Positions 33,835 to 43,077 of a stretch of DNA of 52,256 nt are shown here, piece after piece; within the stretch, counting starts at the first letter, position 1, and each line of letters opens with the position of its first letter. The notes under the pieces were generated by a model, which had not been told where the DNA came from, searched no databases, and saw only the letters and a list, made by a program, of their open reading frames with translations. The stretch is from the NCBI RefSeq assembly GCF_001579045.1, contig NZ_KQ970263.1:359458-411713 (forward strand), read 5' to 3'. The position numbers and the translations under genes were made by a program. Source of the stretch: Streptococcus mitis (GTDB taxonomy: Bacteria > Bacillota > Bacilli > Lactobacillales > Streptococcaceae).

Positions 33835-34726
33835 CTTCGATTTCCCCACTTTCTGATGGTGTAGAAGGTGCTGCTACAGCTACTTTTTGGCTATTTTTGA
33901 AGTGAAGCACTGCAAGGAAGATACCTACGATAGAGATACCAATCATAGACAAACCTTTGAAGTTGTTCACGAAACCAATTTTTTCAGCAACATCTTTCGG
34001 TAGAGTGCCGATAACACCTGCAACAGCGCCACCAAGACCTGTTACATATGAGTAAAGAACAGTCAACATAGCTGTCAAACCAAATCCCATTGCAAGGTAG
34101 TGAAGGTTACGTTTAACTGGAAGGTAACGAAGTAAGATTGCAAATCCAAGACCTGGAAGCATACGTCCTGCGAGTGTCAAACCATCTGCAACCCATTGGT
34201 ATTTTGTAACGAAGTCTACTACGTGTTGTACAAATTCACCACCAAAGGCAAGCGCGAAGAAGACTGGAAGGGCACGAGATAGAGCCCAAGGAATCGCACC
34301 AAGCAAGTAGTTGCGTTCAATACCTTTATAGTCAAAGCGTTCGATTGCAGCATCCACACGGTGAGCGAAGAAAGTAGTTGTCATACGTCCAAGAACGTCG
34401 AAGTAAGTCAAGAGCGCTGCTACTGGCACAGCGATTGTCGTAATCGCAAGTGCTGTATCAATTCCTTGTGAAACAGAGAAGGCTGTCGCAAGAACTGCAC
34501 CAGAAGTTGCGTCGATACGAGAAGCACCACCGAAGGTACCAACCCCAAGAACGAACAGTTGCAAGTTACCACCAATAAGTAGACCAGTAGTCAAATCTCC
34601 CATGATTAAACCAGTAATGAAACCAGCAAATACAGGGGAACCTGCAGATGAAACGATCGTCAACTCATCACAGATTTGATAAGCTGAGTACAAAGTGAGA
34701 AGTAAAATTTGCCACCATTGTATCAT
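33821..34726 (-). CDS. PTS EIIC component, mannose family
   Basis: The 301-residue membrane protein begins IQWWQILLLTLYSAYQICDELT and has the family segment AGFITGLIMGDLTTGLLIGGNLQLFVLGVGTFGGAS with repeated hydrophobic segments. The C-terminal tail is charged (SESGEIEDDEF). Works with IIB, IID and IIA to import and phosphorylate a sugar, probably a galactose-containing disaccharide or amino sugar freed from host glycans (inference from bgaC and agaS). Confidence 0.93.
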   Translation of the reverse strand: MIQWWQILLLTLYSAYQICDELTIVSSAGSPVFAGFITGLIMGDLTTGLLIGGNLQLFVLGVGTFGGASRIDATSGAVLATAFSVSQGIDTALAITTIAVPVAALLTYFDVLGRMTTTFFAHRVDAAIERFDYKGIERNYLLGAIPWALSRALPVFFALAFGGEFVQHVVDFVTKYQWVADGLTLAGRMLPGLGFAILLRYLPVKRNLHYLAMGFGLTAMLTVLYSYVTGLGGAVAGVIGTLPKDVAEKIGFVNNFKGLSMIGISIVGIFLAVLHFKNSQKVAVAAPSTPSESGEIEDDEF

Positions 34727-34752
34727 AACAATGACCTCCTAAAAATTTTTTC

Positions 34753-35229
34753 CTATTTTAATAAGCTCAAAAAGTCTGAAATTGGATCATTTGGAACCAT
34801 TTGAGCAGTTAATTTAACACCTTTTTCTGCTAGTTTGCGGAAATCTTCCACATCCTTGTCTACTACGTTGATAGAACGTGTGATAGATCGAGTTTCTGGT
34901 GTTTGAGACATATTCCCAACATTAAGGGTTTCAAGTGGTACACCTGCTTCGATCAAACCAAGGAAGCGGTCTGGTTTACGAGCCACGATAAAGAGACGTT
35001 GGCTATCGTATTTTCCAGCAAGAATATTAGCTGCCGCTTTTTCAATTGGCAAAATACTCAATTTTACACCTGGTGGTGTCGCAAGTTTCAAACCACTCTT
35101 TTCAACATCGTTGTTGACAACTTCGTCGTCTACAACCATAATGCGTGAAACATTTAGTTTTCCAGCCCAAAGATTGGCTACTTGTCCGTGGATCAAACGT
35201 CCATCGATACGGCATCCTACAATTGTCAT
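34753..35229 (-). CDS. PTS EIIB component, mannose family
   Basis: The 158-residue cytoplasmic subunit has the phosphorylated His14 in CRIDGRLIHGQVANLW and the family strand VDDEVVNNDVEKSGLKLATP. It is the first PTS gene after bgaC; its ATG overlaps the bgaC stop by 4 bp, so translation is coupled. Confidence 0.94.
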   Translation of the reverse strand: MTIVGCRIDGRLIHGQVANLWAGKLNVSRIMVVDDEVVNNDVEKSGLKLATPPGVKLSILPIEKAAANILAGKYDSQRLFIVARKPDRFLGLIEAGVPLETLNVGNMSQTPETRSITRSINVVDKDVEDFRKLAEKGVKLTAQMVPNDPISDFLSLLK

Positions 35230-37013
35230 AAGTTTTCCCCCTTTATGTGTTTTAGTGTAGGTTTACGAGTTAAATGAATCTCTTCTTTATATTGGCCCTC
35301 TGTTTCAAAGATGATGATGCGGTTGGCACCTTCCTTGAGATAGCTATGAGGGATATAAAGCGAGAGAGTTGGGCCAACGTTCCAAAAACGTCCTAGATTC
35401 TGCCCATTGACAAAGGCAACTCCCTTACCAAACTCAGACAAGTCTAGGTAAGCATCTTTTGGCTCTTGGACTGTAAAGTCATAAGCATAAAAGGCTGGTT
35501 GTCCTTGAGTCCATCCTTTTGAAAAATCAATTTTCTCAGGATTGTCTAGTGGGAGTGGATAGTGTTTCCAGTTTAGTAAGAAATGCAAATCCTTACAAAC
35601 CCCTGTCCGAATTCCCTTACGTTGCGTATCCGCTAAGAACTTATGCCCATAGTTGACACGCCCCATATTTTCTATCAATATATCAATCCTAGATAACGCT
35701 TTCTTTTCACCTTGATAGAAAATATCTTCCCCAATCTCTGTCTGATATTGGGTTTTAACCCACTGACCATCGACATACAGCTGGGCCCTATCTCGACCAT
35801 CAATGATACGAAGTCTTTCTTCTTCTGCATCCCAGTTTGTTTCTGTTCGATAGAGTAGGTAGCCATAGCTTTGTCCCAACTCCTCCATCTTTTTAGGATA
35901 GAGACTTTCTATCGGACTTGACAAGCTATCCAAGGTTTCAAACAAGGAAACTTTTTCAACTAGTGGAATAGCATCCAACTCCATACTCTCTTTGTAGAGG
36001 GGTTCCAACTGCGGATACTCTGGAAAATGTGTTGCCATCATCTTCTTGACTGCCAGATATTTGGCAGTTGGATTTCCTTCTTCATCCAGAAGGGCATCGT
36101 AATCATAAGATGTAACTTGTGGCAGGTCCAAGGTTCCTCGAGCTGAGCAACCATTCATGAAGCCAAAGTTTGTACCACCGTGGAACATGTAAAGATTGAT
36201 GGAACCTTGCTCCAAAACCTCTCGAACTGCATCTGCCAATTCCTTAGGATCCCGTGTGATAATCGGTTCTTTCCAACGATTGAACCAGCCATCCCAGAAC
36301 TCCATACACATGAGCGGCCATTTCTTGCCATGTTCATCAAAGAATTCCTGCATCTGTGAAAAGTTGTAAGGTGCCTTAGAACCAAAGTTCCCTGTCACAA
36401 AGAGATCATCTTCAATTAAGGTTCCCGCTTTTAGAGTAGCTCTCCAAGGACCATCTGATGTAAAGAGAGGACAGGTTACGCCACGCTCTTCCATCAGCTG
36501 TCGAATGGCTCTCAGATAAGCCTTATCCTCTCCGTAAGAACCATACTCATTTTCAACCTGCATCATGAGGATATTCCCACCATTGTCCAATAAATGTGGA
36601 ACCAATCGTGGCAAGAGCTGATCATAATAGCGACCGACAGCCTCAATATAGGCTGGATCTGATGAACGAATCCTCATATCCTTGGTTAAGAGCCAGGCTG
36701 GTAAGCCACCGAATTCCCACTCCGCACAGATAAAGGGAGAAGGTCGTACAATAGCATAGAGACCCAAGTCTTGCGCTGTCTGTAGAAATCGCTCCAAATC
36801 CAGAGCTCCTTCAAAATGAAACTCACCCTCACGAGGCTCGTGTAAATTCCAAGCAACATAAGTCTCTACCGTATTAAAACCAAGAGCCTTCAAGTTATAG
36901 AGCGAATGATACCAATCCTCTGGAGGAACCCTAAAATAATGAATGGCGCCAGATAAAATCTTAAATGATTTTCCATCGAGATAAAAATCATCTCGTATCT
37001 CAAATCGTGTCAT
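35226..37013 (-). CDS. bgaC: Beta-galactosidase, GH35 family
   Basis: The 595-residue enzyme removes terminal beta-linked galactose (beta-1,3 preferred in pneumococcal BgaC). The GH35 TIM-barrel shows SGAIHYFRVP near residue 21-30, the acid/base Glu156 in VENEYGSYG and the nucleophile Glu238 in CMEFWDGWF. C-terminal beta-sandwich domains end near residue 595. No signal peptide is present; pneumococcal BgaC is nonetheless reported on the surface. It heads the operon, with a consensus promoter, a cre-like site and a divergent GntR regulator. Confidence 0.95.
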   Translation of the reverse strand: MTRFEIRDDFYLDGKSFKILSGAIHYFRVPPEDWYHSLYNLKALGFNTVETYVAWNLHEPREGEFHFEGALDLERFLQTAQDLGLYAIVRPSPFICAEWEFGGLPAWLLTKDMRIRSSDPAYIEAVGRYYDQLLPRLVPHLLDNGGNILMMQVENEYGSYGEDKAYLRAIRQLMEERGVTCPLFTSDGPWRATLKAGTLIEDDLFVTGNFGSKAPYNFSQMQEFFDEHGKKWPLMCMEFWDGWFNRWKEPIITRDPKELADAVREVLEQGSINLYMFHGGTNFGFMNGCSARGTLDLPQVTSYDYDALLDEEGNPTAKYLAVKKMMATHFPEYPQLEPLYKESMELDAIPLVEKVSLFETLDSLSSPIESLYPKKMEELGQSYGYLLYRTETNWDAEEERLRIIDGRDRAQLYVDGQWVKTQYQTEIGEDIFYQGEKKALSRIDILIENMGRVNYGHKFLADTQRKGIRTGVCKDLHFLLNWKHYPLPLDNPEKIDFSKGWTQGQPAFYAYDFTVQEPKDAYLDLSEFGKGVAFVNGQNLGRFWNVGPTLSLYIPHSYLKEGANRIIIFETEGQYKEEIHLTRKPTLKHIKGENL

Positions 37014-37035
37014 AAAACTACCTTCTGACTGCGAA

Positions 37036-37049
37036 AGTTTACGCTTTCA
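37036..37049 (-). promoter_or_regulatory. cre-like CcpA site
   Basis: TGAAAGCGTAAACT on the minus strand matches the cre pattern TGAAARCGYTWNCA at 12 of 14 positions. It lies about 20-30 bp downstream of the bgaC -10, a position where CcpA blocks elongation. Confidence 0.65.
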
Positions 37050-37064
37050 TTTGTTGTTATAGTA

Positions 37065-37093
37065 ATTATAAACCAATCTGTTTGAATTGTCAA
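37065..37093 (-). promoter_or_regulatory. bgaC operon promoter
   Basis: Minus-strand TTGACA (37088-37093), 17-bp spacer, TATAAT (37065-37070): exact consensus on both hexamers. The rest of the 37014-37360 divergent region is A/T rich and presumably holds operators for the GntR regulator, but I could not pick one. Confidence 0.9.
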
Positions 37094-37360
37094 TAGAAAT
37101 TGTCGGAATATTTACTGCAATTTTACTATTATACACACGTTCAATTAGTTTCAAACATTTTTAGACCCATTTCAAACGCTCTTTAAATTCGGAATAGAGA
37201 ACCTAAAATAATTTTGTATAAAATGCATTTATAAAATACGTGCAATGCCTATGTAGCTTAATTTTTCAAACTATTATTCTAATTTTTTATTCAAAAGACT
37301 ACTATTTTTTTCGCTTTTATGGTAAAATTTTCTATGGAGAAGGAAAATAGAGGTAAAAAT

Positions 37361-38077
37361 ATGGCAATTCCCAAATATCAATACATAAAAGACGAATTAA
37401 AAAATAAAATCATCTCTGGGCAATTTAGCAGCGGAGATAAATTTTACACTGAAGCAGAGCTCATTTCAATGTACGACGTCAGTTCTATCACAGTTGTCCG
37501 CGCCTTAAACGACCTTGCCAAAGATGGCTATATTGTCCGCCAACAAGGAAAGGGTACATTCGTTTCACGCGCACGCAAACACAAACTCGTAGAGTTTTCA
37601 GATGTAGAAGTTTTTGAAACTAAAGATGATAAAGTTACCGTCCTTTCTATTGAGCGCGGAAACAAATTAAACTACTTAGAAAAACTTGGACTACGTGGTG
37701 ATCAGTTCTACTACAAGATTGAACGTATACGCGAAACGAATGGTGTCGTATACATCTACCACACATCTTACATTCCAGAACAATACATCAACGCAAATTA
37801 TCCAAATCTTGAATATTATAGCTCTATCTATAACCGTTTCAAATTGGATTACCACATTCACATGAATGATGAACATTTTGAAGAAATCAATGAAATAACA
37901 TTTCCAACTCCAGAACATGCGGCTTCGGTCCTCGGGGTCGATGAGCAATTCCCAACCGTTTTACAAACCAAGACTACTAAGTTAGAGTCCACTGGCCAAG
38001 TTCTCGCATACAGCGAAACTTATAAACGAGCGGATTACTACAAGATTAAATTCATCTCATGTGACCGTGATCACTAA
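37361..38077 (+). CDS. bgaR: GntR/HutC-family repressor of the bgaC operon
   Basis: The start at 37361 is chosen because MAIPKYQYIKDELKNKI begins the winged helix and AGAGGT precedes it. The 238-residue protein has an N-terminal GntR helix-turn-helix (YDVSSITVVRALNDLAKDGYIVRQQGKGTFV) and a C-terminal UTRA ligand-binding domain (KIERIRETNGVVYIYHTSYIP, to YYKIKFISCDRDH). UTRA domains sense sugar phosphates. It is divergent from bgaC. The symbol follows the pneumococcal usage BgaR as I remember it. Confidence 0.88.
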   Translation: MAIPKYQYIKDELKNKIISGQFSSGDKFYTEAELISMYDVSSITVVRALNDLAKDGYIVRQQGKGTFVSRARKHKLVEFSDVEVFETKDDKVTVLSIERGNKLNYLEKLGLRGDQFYYKIERIRETNGVVYIYHTSYIPEQYINANYPNLEYYSSIYNRFKLDYHIHMNDEHFEEINEITFPTPEHAASVLGVDEQFPTVLQTKTTKLESTGQVLAYSETYKRADYYKIKFISCDRDH

Positions 38078-38084
38078 GAAGAAA

Positions 38085-38111
38085 GCCTGAGCCTAATCGC
38101 TTGGGCTTTTT
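38085..38111 (+). terminator. Terminator of the GntR gene
   Basis: GCCTGAGC pairs with GCTTGGGC (with G-T pairs) and is followed by five T residues, 8 bp after the stop. Confidence 0.85.
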
Positions 38112-38128
38112 CCTATGCTTATTATATA

Positions 38129-38232
38129 ACATAGTAGATTGAAATAGAATATGGACAAATCGATTAGGAAATTCAAATCAATTTCTAGTAATATTTTAGA
38201 AGTCACAGTATACTATTCTATATTCAACATAT
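38129..38232. repeat. RUP-like element
   Basis: About 104 bp with imperfect terminal inverted repeats: ATAGTAGATTGAAATAGAAT on the left and a matching TACTATTCTATATTCAACAT on the right. Length and ends resemble the 107-bp pneumococcal RUP repeat, thought to be moved by IS630-type transposase. It lies between the GntR gene and purB terminators. Confidence 0.6.
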
Positions 38233-38269
38233 TATAAATATTGGTTATTTTTTTCAAAAGCACTTTAAT

Positions 38270-38329
38270 AAAAAAGAAAAATCGAAGTTCTGCTACTCCT
38301 ATAAATAGAGTAATAGAAATTCGATTTTT
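38270..38329 (-). terminator. Terminator of purB
   Basis: AAAAATCGAA (38277-38286) pairs with TTCGATTTTT (38320-38329), with an inner CTACTC/GAGTA step, and is followed on the minus strand by a T-rich run. It is 8 bp past the purB stop. Confidence 0.88.
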
Positions 38330-38336
38330 ATTCTAA

Positions 38337-39632
38337 TTATCCTAATCCAAGACGTTCAAAAATATCATCCACTCGTTTGGTGTAGTAAAGAGGGTTGAAG
38401 ATCTCGTCGATTTCCTCTTGTGTGAGGCGTGATGTTACTTCTGGATCTTCTTCCAACAGTGGTTTAAAGTCTACTTGATTATCCCAAGAGTAGGCTGTTT
38501 TTGGTTGTACCAAGTCATAGGCTTGCTCACGGGTCATGCCTTTTTCAATCAAGGTCAACATAGCACGTTGGCTAAAGATCAAACCAAACGTAGAGTTCAT
38601 ATTGCGGATCATGTTTTCTGGAAAGACCGTCAAGTTCTTGACAATATTTCCAAAGCGGTTGAGCATGTAGTCAATCAAGATAGTTGTATCTGGTGTGATG
38701 ATGCGCTCAGCTGATGAGTGGGAAATATCGCGTTCGTGCCAGAGAGCAACGTTTTCATAGGCTGTAATCATGTGACCACGGATAACACGCGCCAGACCAG
38801 TCATATTTTCAGAACCGATTGGGTTGCGTTTGTGAGGCATTGCTGAAGACCCTTTTTGACCTTTGGCAAAGAATTCTTCCACTTCGCGTTGTTCAGATTT
38901 TTGTAGACCACGAATCTCAGTCGCCATACGTTCGATTGAAGTCGCGATACTAGCAAGAACCGCAAAGTACTCAGCGTGAAGGTCACGAGGAAGGACCTGT
39001 GTTGAGATTTCTTGGGCACGGATACTAAGTTTGTCGCAGACGTATTGCTCTACAAATGGTGGGATGTTGGCAAAGTTCCCAACTGCACCCGAAATCTTAC
39101 CAGCTTCCACACCAGCAGCCGCATGCTCGAAACGCTCGATGTTGCGCTTCATTTCGCTGTACCAAGTCGCCAATTTAAGACCAAAGGTTGTCGGCTCAGC
39201 GTGCACACCGTGGGTACGACCCATCATGATGGTGAACTTGTGCTCCTTAGCCTTATCAGCGATGATGTTGGTGAAGCTTTCAAGGTCACGACGGATGATA
39301 TCGTTGGCCTGCTTGTAAAGGTAACCGTAGGCAGTATCCACCACGTCAGTAGAAGTCAAGCCGTAGTGAACCCACTTGCGCTCTTCGCCAAGCGTTTCAG
39401 AAACCGCACGCGTGAAAGCCACCACGTCATGACGAGTCTCCTGCTCAATCTCCAAAATACGGTCGATGTCAAAGCCCGCTTTCTCACGAATCAAAGCCAC
39501 ATCTTCCTTAGGGATTTCCCCTAACTCAGCCCACGCCTCATCAGCCAAGATTTCCACCTCAAGCCAAGCACGGTATTTATTTTCTTCACTCCAAATGTTC
39601 GCCATCTCAGGACGAGAGTAACGGTTGATCAT
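38337..39632 (-). CDS. purB: Adenylosuccinate lyase
   Basis: Acts twice in purine synthesis: SAICAR to AICAR and adenylosuccinate to AMP. The 431-residue protein has the fumarase-superfamily motifs [10 protein letters not shown] (91-100), [10 protein letters not shown] (138-147) and the catalytic loop [11 protein letters not shown] (261-271). It is the last gene of the pur block here, downstream of a small hypothetical gene. Confidence 0.97.
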   Translation of the reverse strand: MINRYSRPEMANIWSEENKYRAWLEVEILADEAWAELGEIPKEDVALIREKAGFDIDRILEIEQETRHDVVAFTRAVSETLGEERKWVHYGLTSTDVVDTAYGYLYKQANDIIRRDLESFTNIIADKAKEHKFTIMMGRTHGVHAEPTTFGLKLATWYSEMKRNIERFEHAAAGVEAGKISGAVGNFANIPPFVEQYVCDKLSIRAQEISTQVLPRDLHAEYFAVLASIATSIERMATEIRGLQKSEQREVEEFFAKGQKGSSAMPHKRNPIGSENMTGLARVIRGHMITAYENVALWHERDISHSSAERIITPDTTILIDYMLNRFGNIVKNLTVFPENMIRNMNSTFGLIFSQRAMLTLIEKGMTREQAYDLVQPKTAYSWDNQVDFKPLLEEDPEVTSRLTQEEIDEIFNPLYYTKRVDDIFERLGLG

Positions 39633-39695
39633 GTTATTAATTTTTCCTTTCTTCTAAAGCTGTTGGGAATAAGCTATCTAGGTAAACCAAGATTT

Positions 39696-39923
39696 CTACT
39701 CAAACTCCTCTTTTCCAATAAACACAGATGGATAGTGTGGTAATTCATTGAGATCAGTATCCAATGGTAAATCATAAATTGCTAAATAGTTTTCAGGGTA
39801 TTGAACAACTAACTCTTCATATTTGGCCTTCACTTTTGCGTAATTGCTACTAGCAAACAAGACTTCAACAACTGCTCCGGTCTTATCCTTTTCAACAAAA
39901 GCATTAACAATGATTTGAATCAT
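39696..39923 (-). CDS. Small conserved hypothetical protein in the purine operon
   Basis: Family not recognised. The ATG at 39923 has AGGTGAAG upstream and is preferred to the GTG at 39932. The 75-residue product is soluble and acidic, starting MIQIIVNAFVEKDKTGAVVE, with a beta-alpha-beta feel (VEVLFASSNYAKVKAKYEEL) and ending FIGKEEFE. It starts 9 bp after the purK stop and is probably cotranscribed with purK and purB. A gene in this place is present in pneumococcus as I recall. Confidence 0.75.
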   Translation of the reverse strand: MIQIIVNAFVEKDKTGAVVEVLFASSNYAKVKAKYEELVVQYPENYLAIYDLPLDTDLNELPHYPSVFIGKEEFE

Positions 39924-39932
39924 AGTCTTCAC

Positions 39933-41024
39933 CTACCAATCAATTCCTTTCCCAAACTCCTCAACCTCATCTGGCACATCACTGAACAAAGTCACGTGTC
40001 CCATCTTGCGGTTGTACTTCGCTTCTATTTTACCATACATGTGGAGGTGGGCGCTTGGATTTTCTGTGACATATTTTTCAGCAGCCTCAACGTGTTGACC
40101 GAGAACGTTGAGCATGACTGCTGGTGTATGTAGTTTGATAGCTGGCAATGGTGCTCCCAGAACACCCAATATATGGGTATCAAACTGCGAGAAATCACAG
40201 GCTTCGATAGAGTAGTGCCCTGAGTTGTGGGGACGTGGAGCAATCTCATTGACAATGATGTCATCAGCCATCGCAAACATTTCCACACAAAGGGTTCCAG
40301 ACAAGTTGAGTTGTTCTGCGATTCGTACTGCCATAGCTTTGGCTTTTCCAGTCAGACTTTCTGAAATGCGAGCAGGCACGATAGTCTTAGACAAGATGTT
40401 GTTGCGGTGGATATTTTCCTGAACTGGGAAGACTGTCACATCCTTGCCATTTCCTGACACGATGACAGAAATTTCAAGGTCAAAGTTGACGAATTCCTCT
40501 AAAACGCAGGCTGCTGAGTCAGCTAACGCATAGGCTTCTTCCAAGTCTGCTTCTGAGCGAATGACCTTTTGCCCATGCCCATCGTAGCCACCTGTCGCAG
40601 TCTTGAGGACATAGTTTTTGGACAGGTCAATCTCCGCCAAGTCTTGGCTAGAATTCACAACCTTGTAGGGTGCTACAGTGACTTGAGCCTTGTTTGAGAG
40701 AAAATCCTTTTCAAAAATGCGATTTTGGGAAATACGGAGCAGGTCGGTTCCTTGAGGGAGTTGTCCATCTTTGATGACAGCATCCAAACCGTCAGCATCT
40801 ACATTTTCAAATTCATAAGTGAGAACATCACAACGGTCCGCCAACTGACGAAGGGCGTCCACATCATTATAAGGCGCCACGATAATTTCCGCCACGCGAG
40901 AGGCCGGGCAATCCGTCGCAGGATCCAGCGCGATGACCTTGTGCCCCATGTAGATAGCTGAAATGGCCATCATCTGACCCAGCTGACCGCCACCGATAAT
41001 TCCGATTGTTTTAGATGAGCTCAT
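39933..41024 (-). CDS. purK: 5-(carboxyamino)imidazole ribonucleotide synthase, ATPase subunit
   Basis: Carboxylates AIR at N5 with ATP and bicarbonate. The start at 41024 ([19 protein letters not shown]) has AGAGGAG upstream and lies inside the end of purE, overlapping it by 14 bp; the longer frame to 41090 is the purE shadow. The 363-residue protein has the preATP-grasp [11 protein letters not shown] motif, an ATP-grasp domain ([15 protein letters not shown]) and [18 protein letters not shown]. Confidence 0.96.
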   Translation of the reverse strand: MSSSKTIGIIGGGQLGQMMAISAIYMGHKVIALDPATDCPASRVAEIIVAPYNDVDALRQLADRCDVLTYEFENVDADGLDAVIKDGQLPQGTDLLRISQNRIFEKDFLSNKAQVTVAPYKVVNSSQDLAEIDLSKNYVLKTATGGYDGHGQKVIRSEADLEEAYALADSAACVLEEFVNFDLEISVIVSGNGKDVTVFPVQENIHRNNILSKTIVPARISESLTGKAKAMAVRIAEQLNLSGTLCVEMFAMADDIIVNEIAPRPHNSGHYSIEACDFSQFDTHILGVLGAPLPAIKLHTPAVMLNVLGQHVEAAEKYVTENPSAHLHMYGKIEAKYNRKMGHVTLFSDVPDEVEEFGKGIDW

Positions 41025-41499
41025 TTGTAGACTCCTCTGCGATTTTTCCTTGCTCTTCTGCGAAATCAGCCAATGCTGTCGCGATAGCATGATCCTCTAC
41101 TGACAGGAGACGGAGGGCAAAGAGGGCTGCGTTGGTCGCACCTGCTTCACCGATTGCCATAGTTGCGACAGGCACTCCACCTGGCATCTGGACGATAGAG
41201 TAGAGCGAGTCCACACCACTAAGGGCACGCGATTTTACGGGCACACCAATGACTGGAAGGGTTGTTTTAGCTGCGACCATACCTGGCAAATGAGCTGCGC
41301 CACCTGCACCTGCGATGATGACCTTGATACCACGGCTACGGGCTTCTTCGGCATGCTTGAACATGAGGTCTGGTGTACGGTGGGCAGAAACAACTTTCTT
41401 TTCGTAGGCTACACCGAAGCGGTCTAAGACTTCGGCTGTTTTTTGCATGGTTGCCCAATCGGATTTTGAGCCCATGATAATGGAAATAATTGGTTTCAT
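41011..41499 (-). CDS. purE: N5-carboxyaminoimidazole ribonucleotide mutase
   Basis: Moves the carboxyl from N5-CAIR to give CAIR. The 162-residue protein begins [15 protein letters not shown] and has [28 protein letters not shown] and [24 protein letters not shown]-type segments of class I PurE. AGGAGAAGAA precedes the ATG. A large structured element separates it from purD. Confidence 0.97.
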   Translation of the reverse strand: MKPIISIIMGSKSDWATMQKTAEVLDRFGVAYEKKVVSAHRTPDLMFKHAEEARSRGIKVIIAGAGGAAHLPGMVAAKTTLPVIGVPVKSRALSGVDSLYSIVQMPGGVPVATMAIGEAGATNAALFALRLLSVEDHAIATALADFAEEQGKIAEESTNELI

Positions 41500-41514
41500 T
41501 TCTTCTCCTTTTTT

Positions 41515-41646
41515 AATAATCGTCTAATGTAGTGCGGACGTAAGCGACCGCTTATGGCGTTCCATTACTAAAACTGGAGCCTAGGTCTCCAGTTTTCCGC
41601 TCCTAGTAGCAAAGCTACTAGGAGTTCCACTACTGCGACGATTATT
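41515..41646 (-). other. Cloverleaf-like multi-hairpin element between purD and purE
   Basis: Outer arms AATAATCGTC (41515-41524) and GACGATTATT (41637-41646) pair perfectly and continue, after a small internal loop, with GTAGTG/CACTAC. Inside are three hairpins: TAAGC/GCTTA within ACG/CGT (41538-41560), AAAACTGGAG/CTCCAGTTTT (41570-41596) and CTCCTAGTAG/CTACTAGGAG (41600-41624). The whole 132-bp unit is a compact four-way fold with no ORF. It may be a structured RNA in the operon leader of purE or a MITE-like insert. I do not recognise a named family. Confidence 0.8.
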
Positions 41647-41690
41647 CTATTGTGGCTCGCTTTCGCTCACCATGACAAATTTAGTATCCG

Positions 41691-42956
41691 TTAATCTTTT
41701 ATAGCCTTGCTTCCGATATCTGTTCGGTAGAAGAGGCCTTCTGTGTTTTGTGTGTTGAGTTCGCTGTAGATGGTATCTTGGGCTTCTTTGACGGTGTCTG
41801 CTGTGGTGACGAGCATATAGACACGTCCGCCATTTGACAGCAGTGCTCTGCTATTTTCCGAAAACTTAGCCCCTGCATAGTAGGTGATGATGTCGCCTTC
41901 TGTCTTGGCTGGCAACTTGACACCTTTTTCATAGTCTAGCGGATAACCCTTGGATGCGACAACCACGCCCAGAGTCACGCCCTTGTCCTTCCAGGTGATA
42001 TTTGGCTCCTTACCATCCAGAATATCCGTGATATTTTGTGCAAAGTCAGATGTTAAACGAGGCAAGATGATTTGCGTTTCTGGATCTCCAAAACGAGCAT
42101 TGAACTCGATGACCTTAGGGCCCTCCGCTGTCAATATGAGACCTGCGTAAAGAATACCAAGATACGGACGACCTTCTTTAATCATCCCCTCTAGAACTGG
42201 CTTGACAATAGTGTCGACTGCTGTATCAACTACACTCTGTGGCAAGTGAGGAACTGGCGCATAGGCACCCATCCCACCAGTGTTAGGCCCCTTGTCGCCA
42301 TCATAGGCACGTTTGTGGTCCTGAGCTGTTGGCATGATATAGAACTTATCACCATTGACAAAAGCAAAGAGTGAAAATTCCTCTCCTTCAAGGAATTCCT
42401 CAATAACCACACGCGCACCTGAGTCACCAAATTTATTGTCCAAAAGCATCTCGTGAGCTGCTTCGACCGCTTGCTCGACTGTCTCAGCAACAACGACACC
42501 TTTCCCAAGCGCCAAGCCATCCGCCTTGACTACGATAGGCGCCCCCTGCTTTTCGATATAGGCCTTGGCTTCCTCGAAATCTGAGAATGTGCCATAGGTT
42601 GCTGTTGGAACGCCGTATTTGACCATAATTTCCTTAGCAAAATCCTTGGACCACTCCAGCTCCGCTGCCAATCTTGTCGGACCAAAGGCTTTGAGACTAG
42701 CTGCATGGAAATCATCCACGATACCAGCCGCAAGGGCGTCATCTGGCCCTATAAAGGTCCAAGCAACATCGTTGGCTTTTGCAAACTCAATCAATTTAGA
42801 ATGTTCGGAAATAGAGATATTTACCAATTCCAGACCATCCAGAGTCATCCCATCATTCCCAGGAGCTACAAAGACTTTTTCAACGTCTTTTGATTCAAAT
42901 AACTTTTTAGCAATCGCATGCTCACGACCACCCGAACCGACAACTAACAGCTTCAT
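41691..42956 (-). CDS. purD: Phosphoribosylamine-glycine ligase
   Basis: Joins phosphoribosylamine and glycine with ATP to give GAR. The 421-residue protein has the start KLLVVGSGGREHAIA, an ATP-grasp domain (PIVVKADGLALGKGVVVA), DHKRAYDGDKGPNTGGMGAY and EFNARFGDPETQ. It has its own promoter-like sequence upstream. Confidence 0.97.
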   Translation of the reverse strand: MKLLVVGSGGREHAIAKKLFESKDVEKVFVAPGNDGMTLDGLELVNISISEHSKLIEFAKANDVAWTFIGPDDALAAGIVDDFHAASLKAFGPTRLAAELEWSKDFAKEIMVKYGVPTATYGTFSDFEEAKAYIEKQGAPIVVKADGLALGKGVVVAETVEQAVEAAHEMLLDNKFGDSGARVVIEEFLEGEEFSLFAFVNGDKFYIMPTAQDHKRAYDGDKGPNTGGMGAYAPVPHLPQSVVDTAVDTIVKPVLEGMIKEGRPYLGILYAGLILTAEGPKVIEFNARFGDPETQIILPRLTSDFAQNITDILDGKEPNITWKDKGVTLGVVVASKGYPLDYEKGVKLPAKTEGDIITYYAGAKFSENSRALLSNGGRVYMLVTTADTVKEAQDTIYSELNTQNTEGLFYRTDIGSKAIKD

Positions 42957-42988
42957 TTCTCAACCTCTTTTGCGAATCATTTATTAAT

Positions 42989-43011
42989 ATTATACCACAA
43001 ACGTTCGTTTT
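42989..43011 (-). promoter_or_regulatory. purD promoter with PurBox-like sequence
   Basis: Minus-strand TATAAT is at 42989-42994; just upstream AAAACGAACGTTT (42999-43011) resembles the streptococcal PurBox (consensus near AWWWCCGAACWWT) with one base missing. Assignment to PurR is tentative. Confidence 0.5.
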
Positions 43012-43039
43012 AATCTTGTTTTATTAAGTATTTTTAAGC

Positions 43040-43070
43040 AAAAAAGGAAAGAAACTGTTTTCTTCCCTTT
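43040..43070 (-). terminator. Terminator after purH
   Basis: AAAGGGAAGAAAA pairs with TTTCTTTCCTTT (one mismatch) on the minus strand, followed by a T run. It is just past the purH stop, so purD onward may depend partly on its own promoter. Confidence 0.75.
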
Positions 43071-43077
43071 AACGTTC

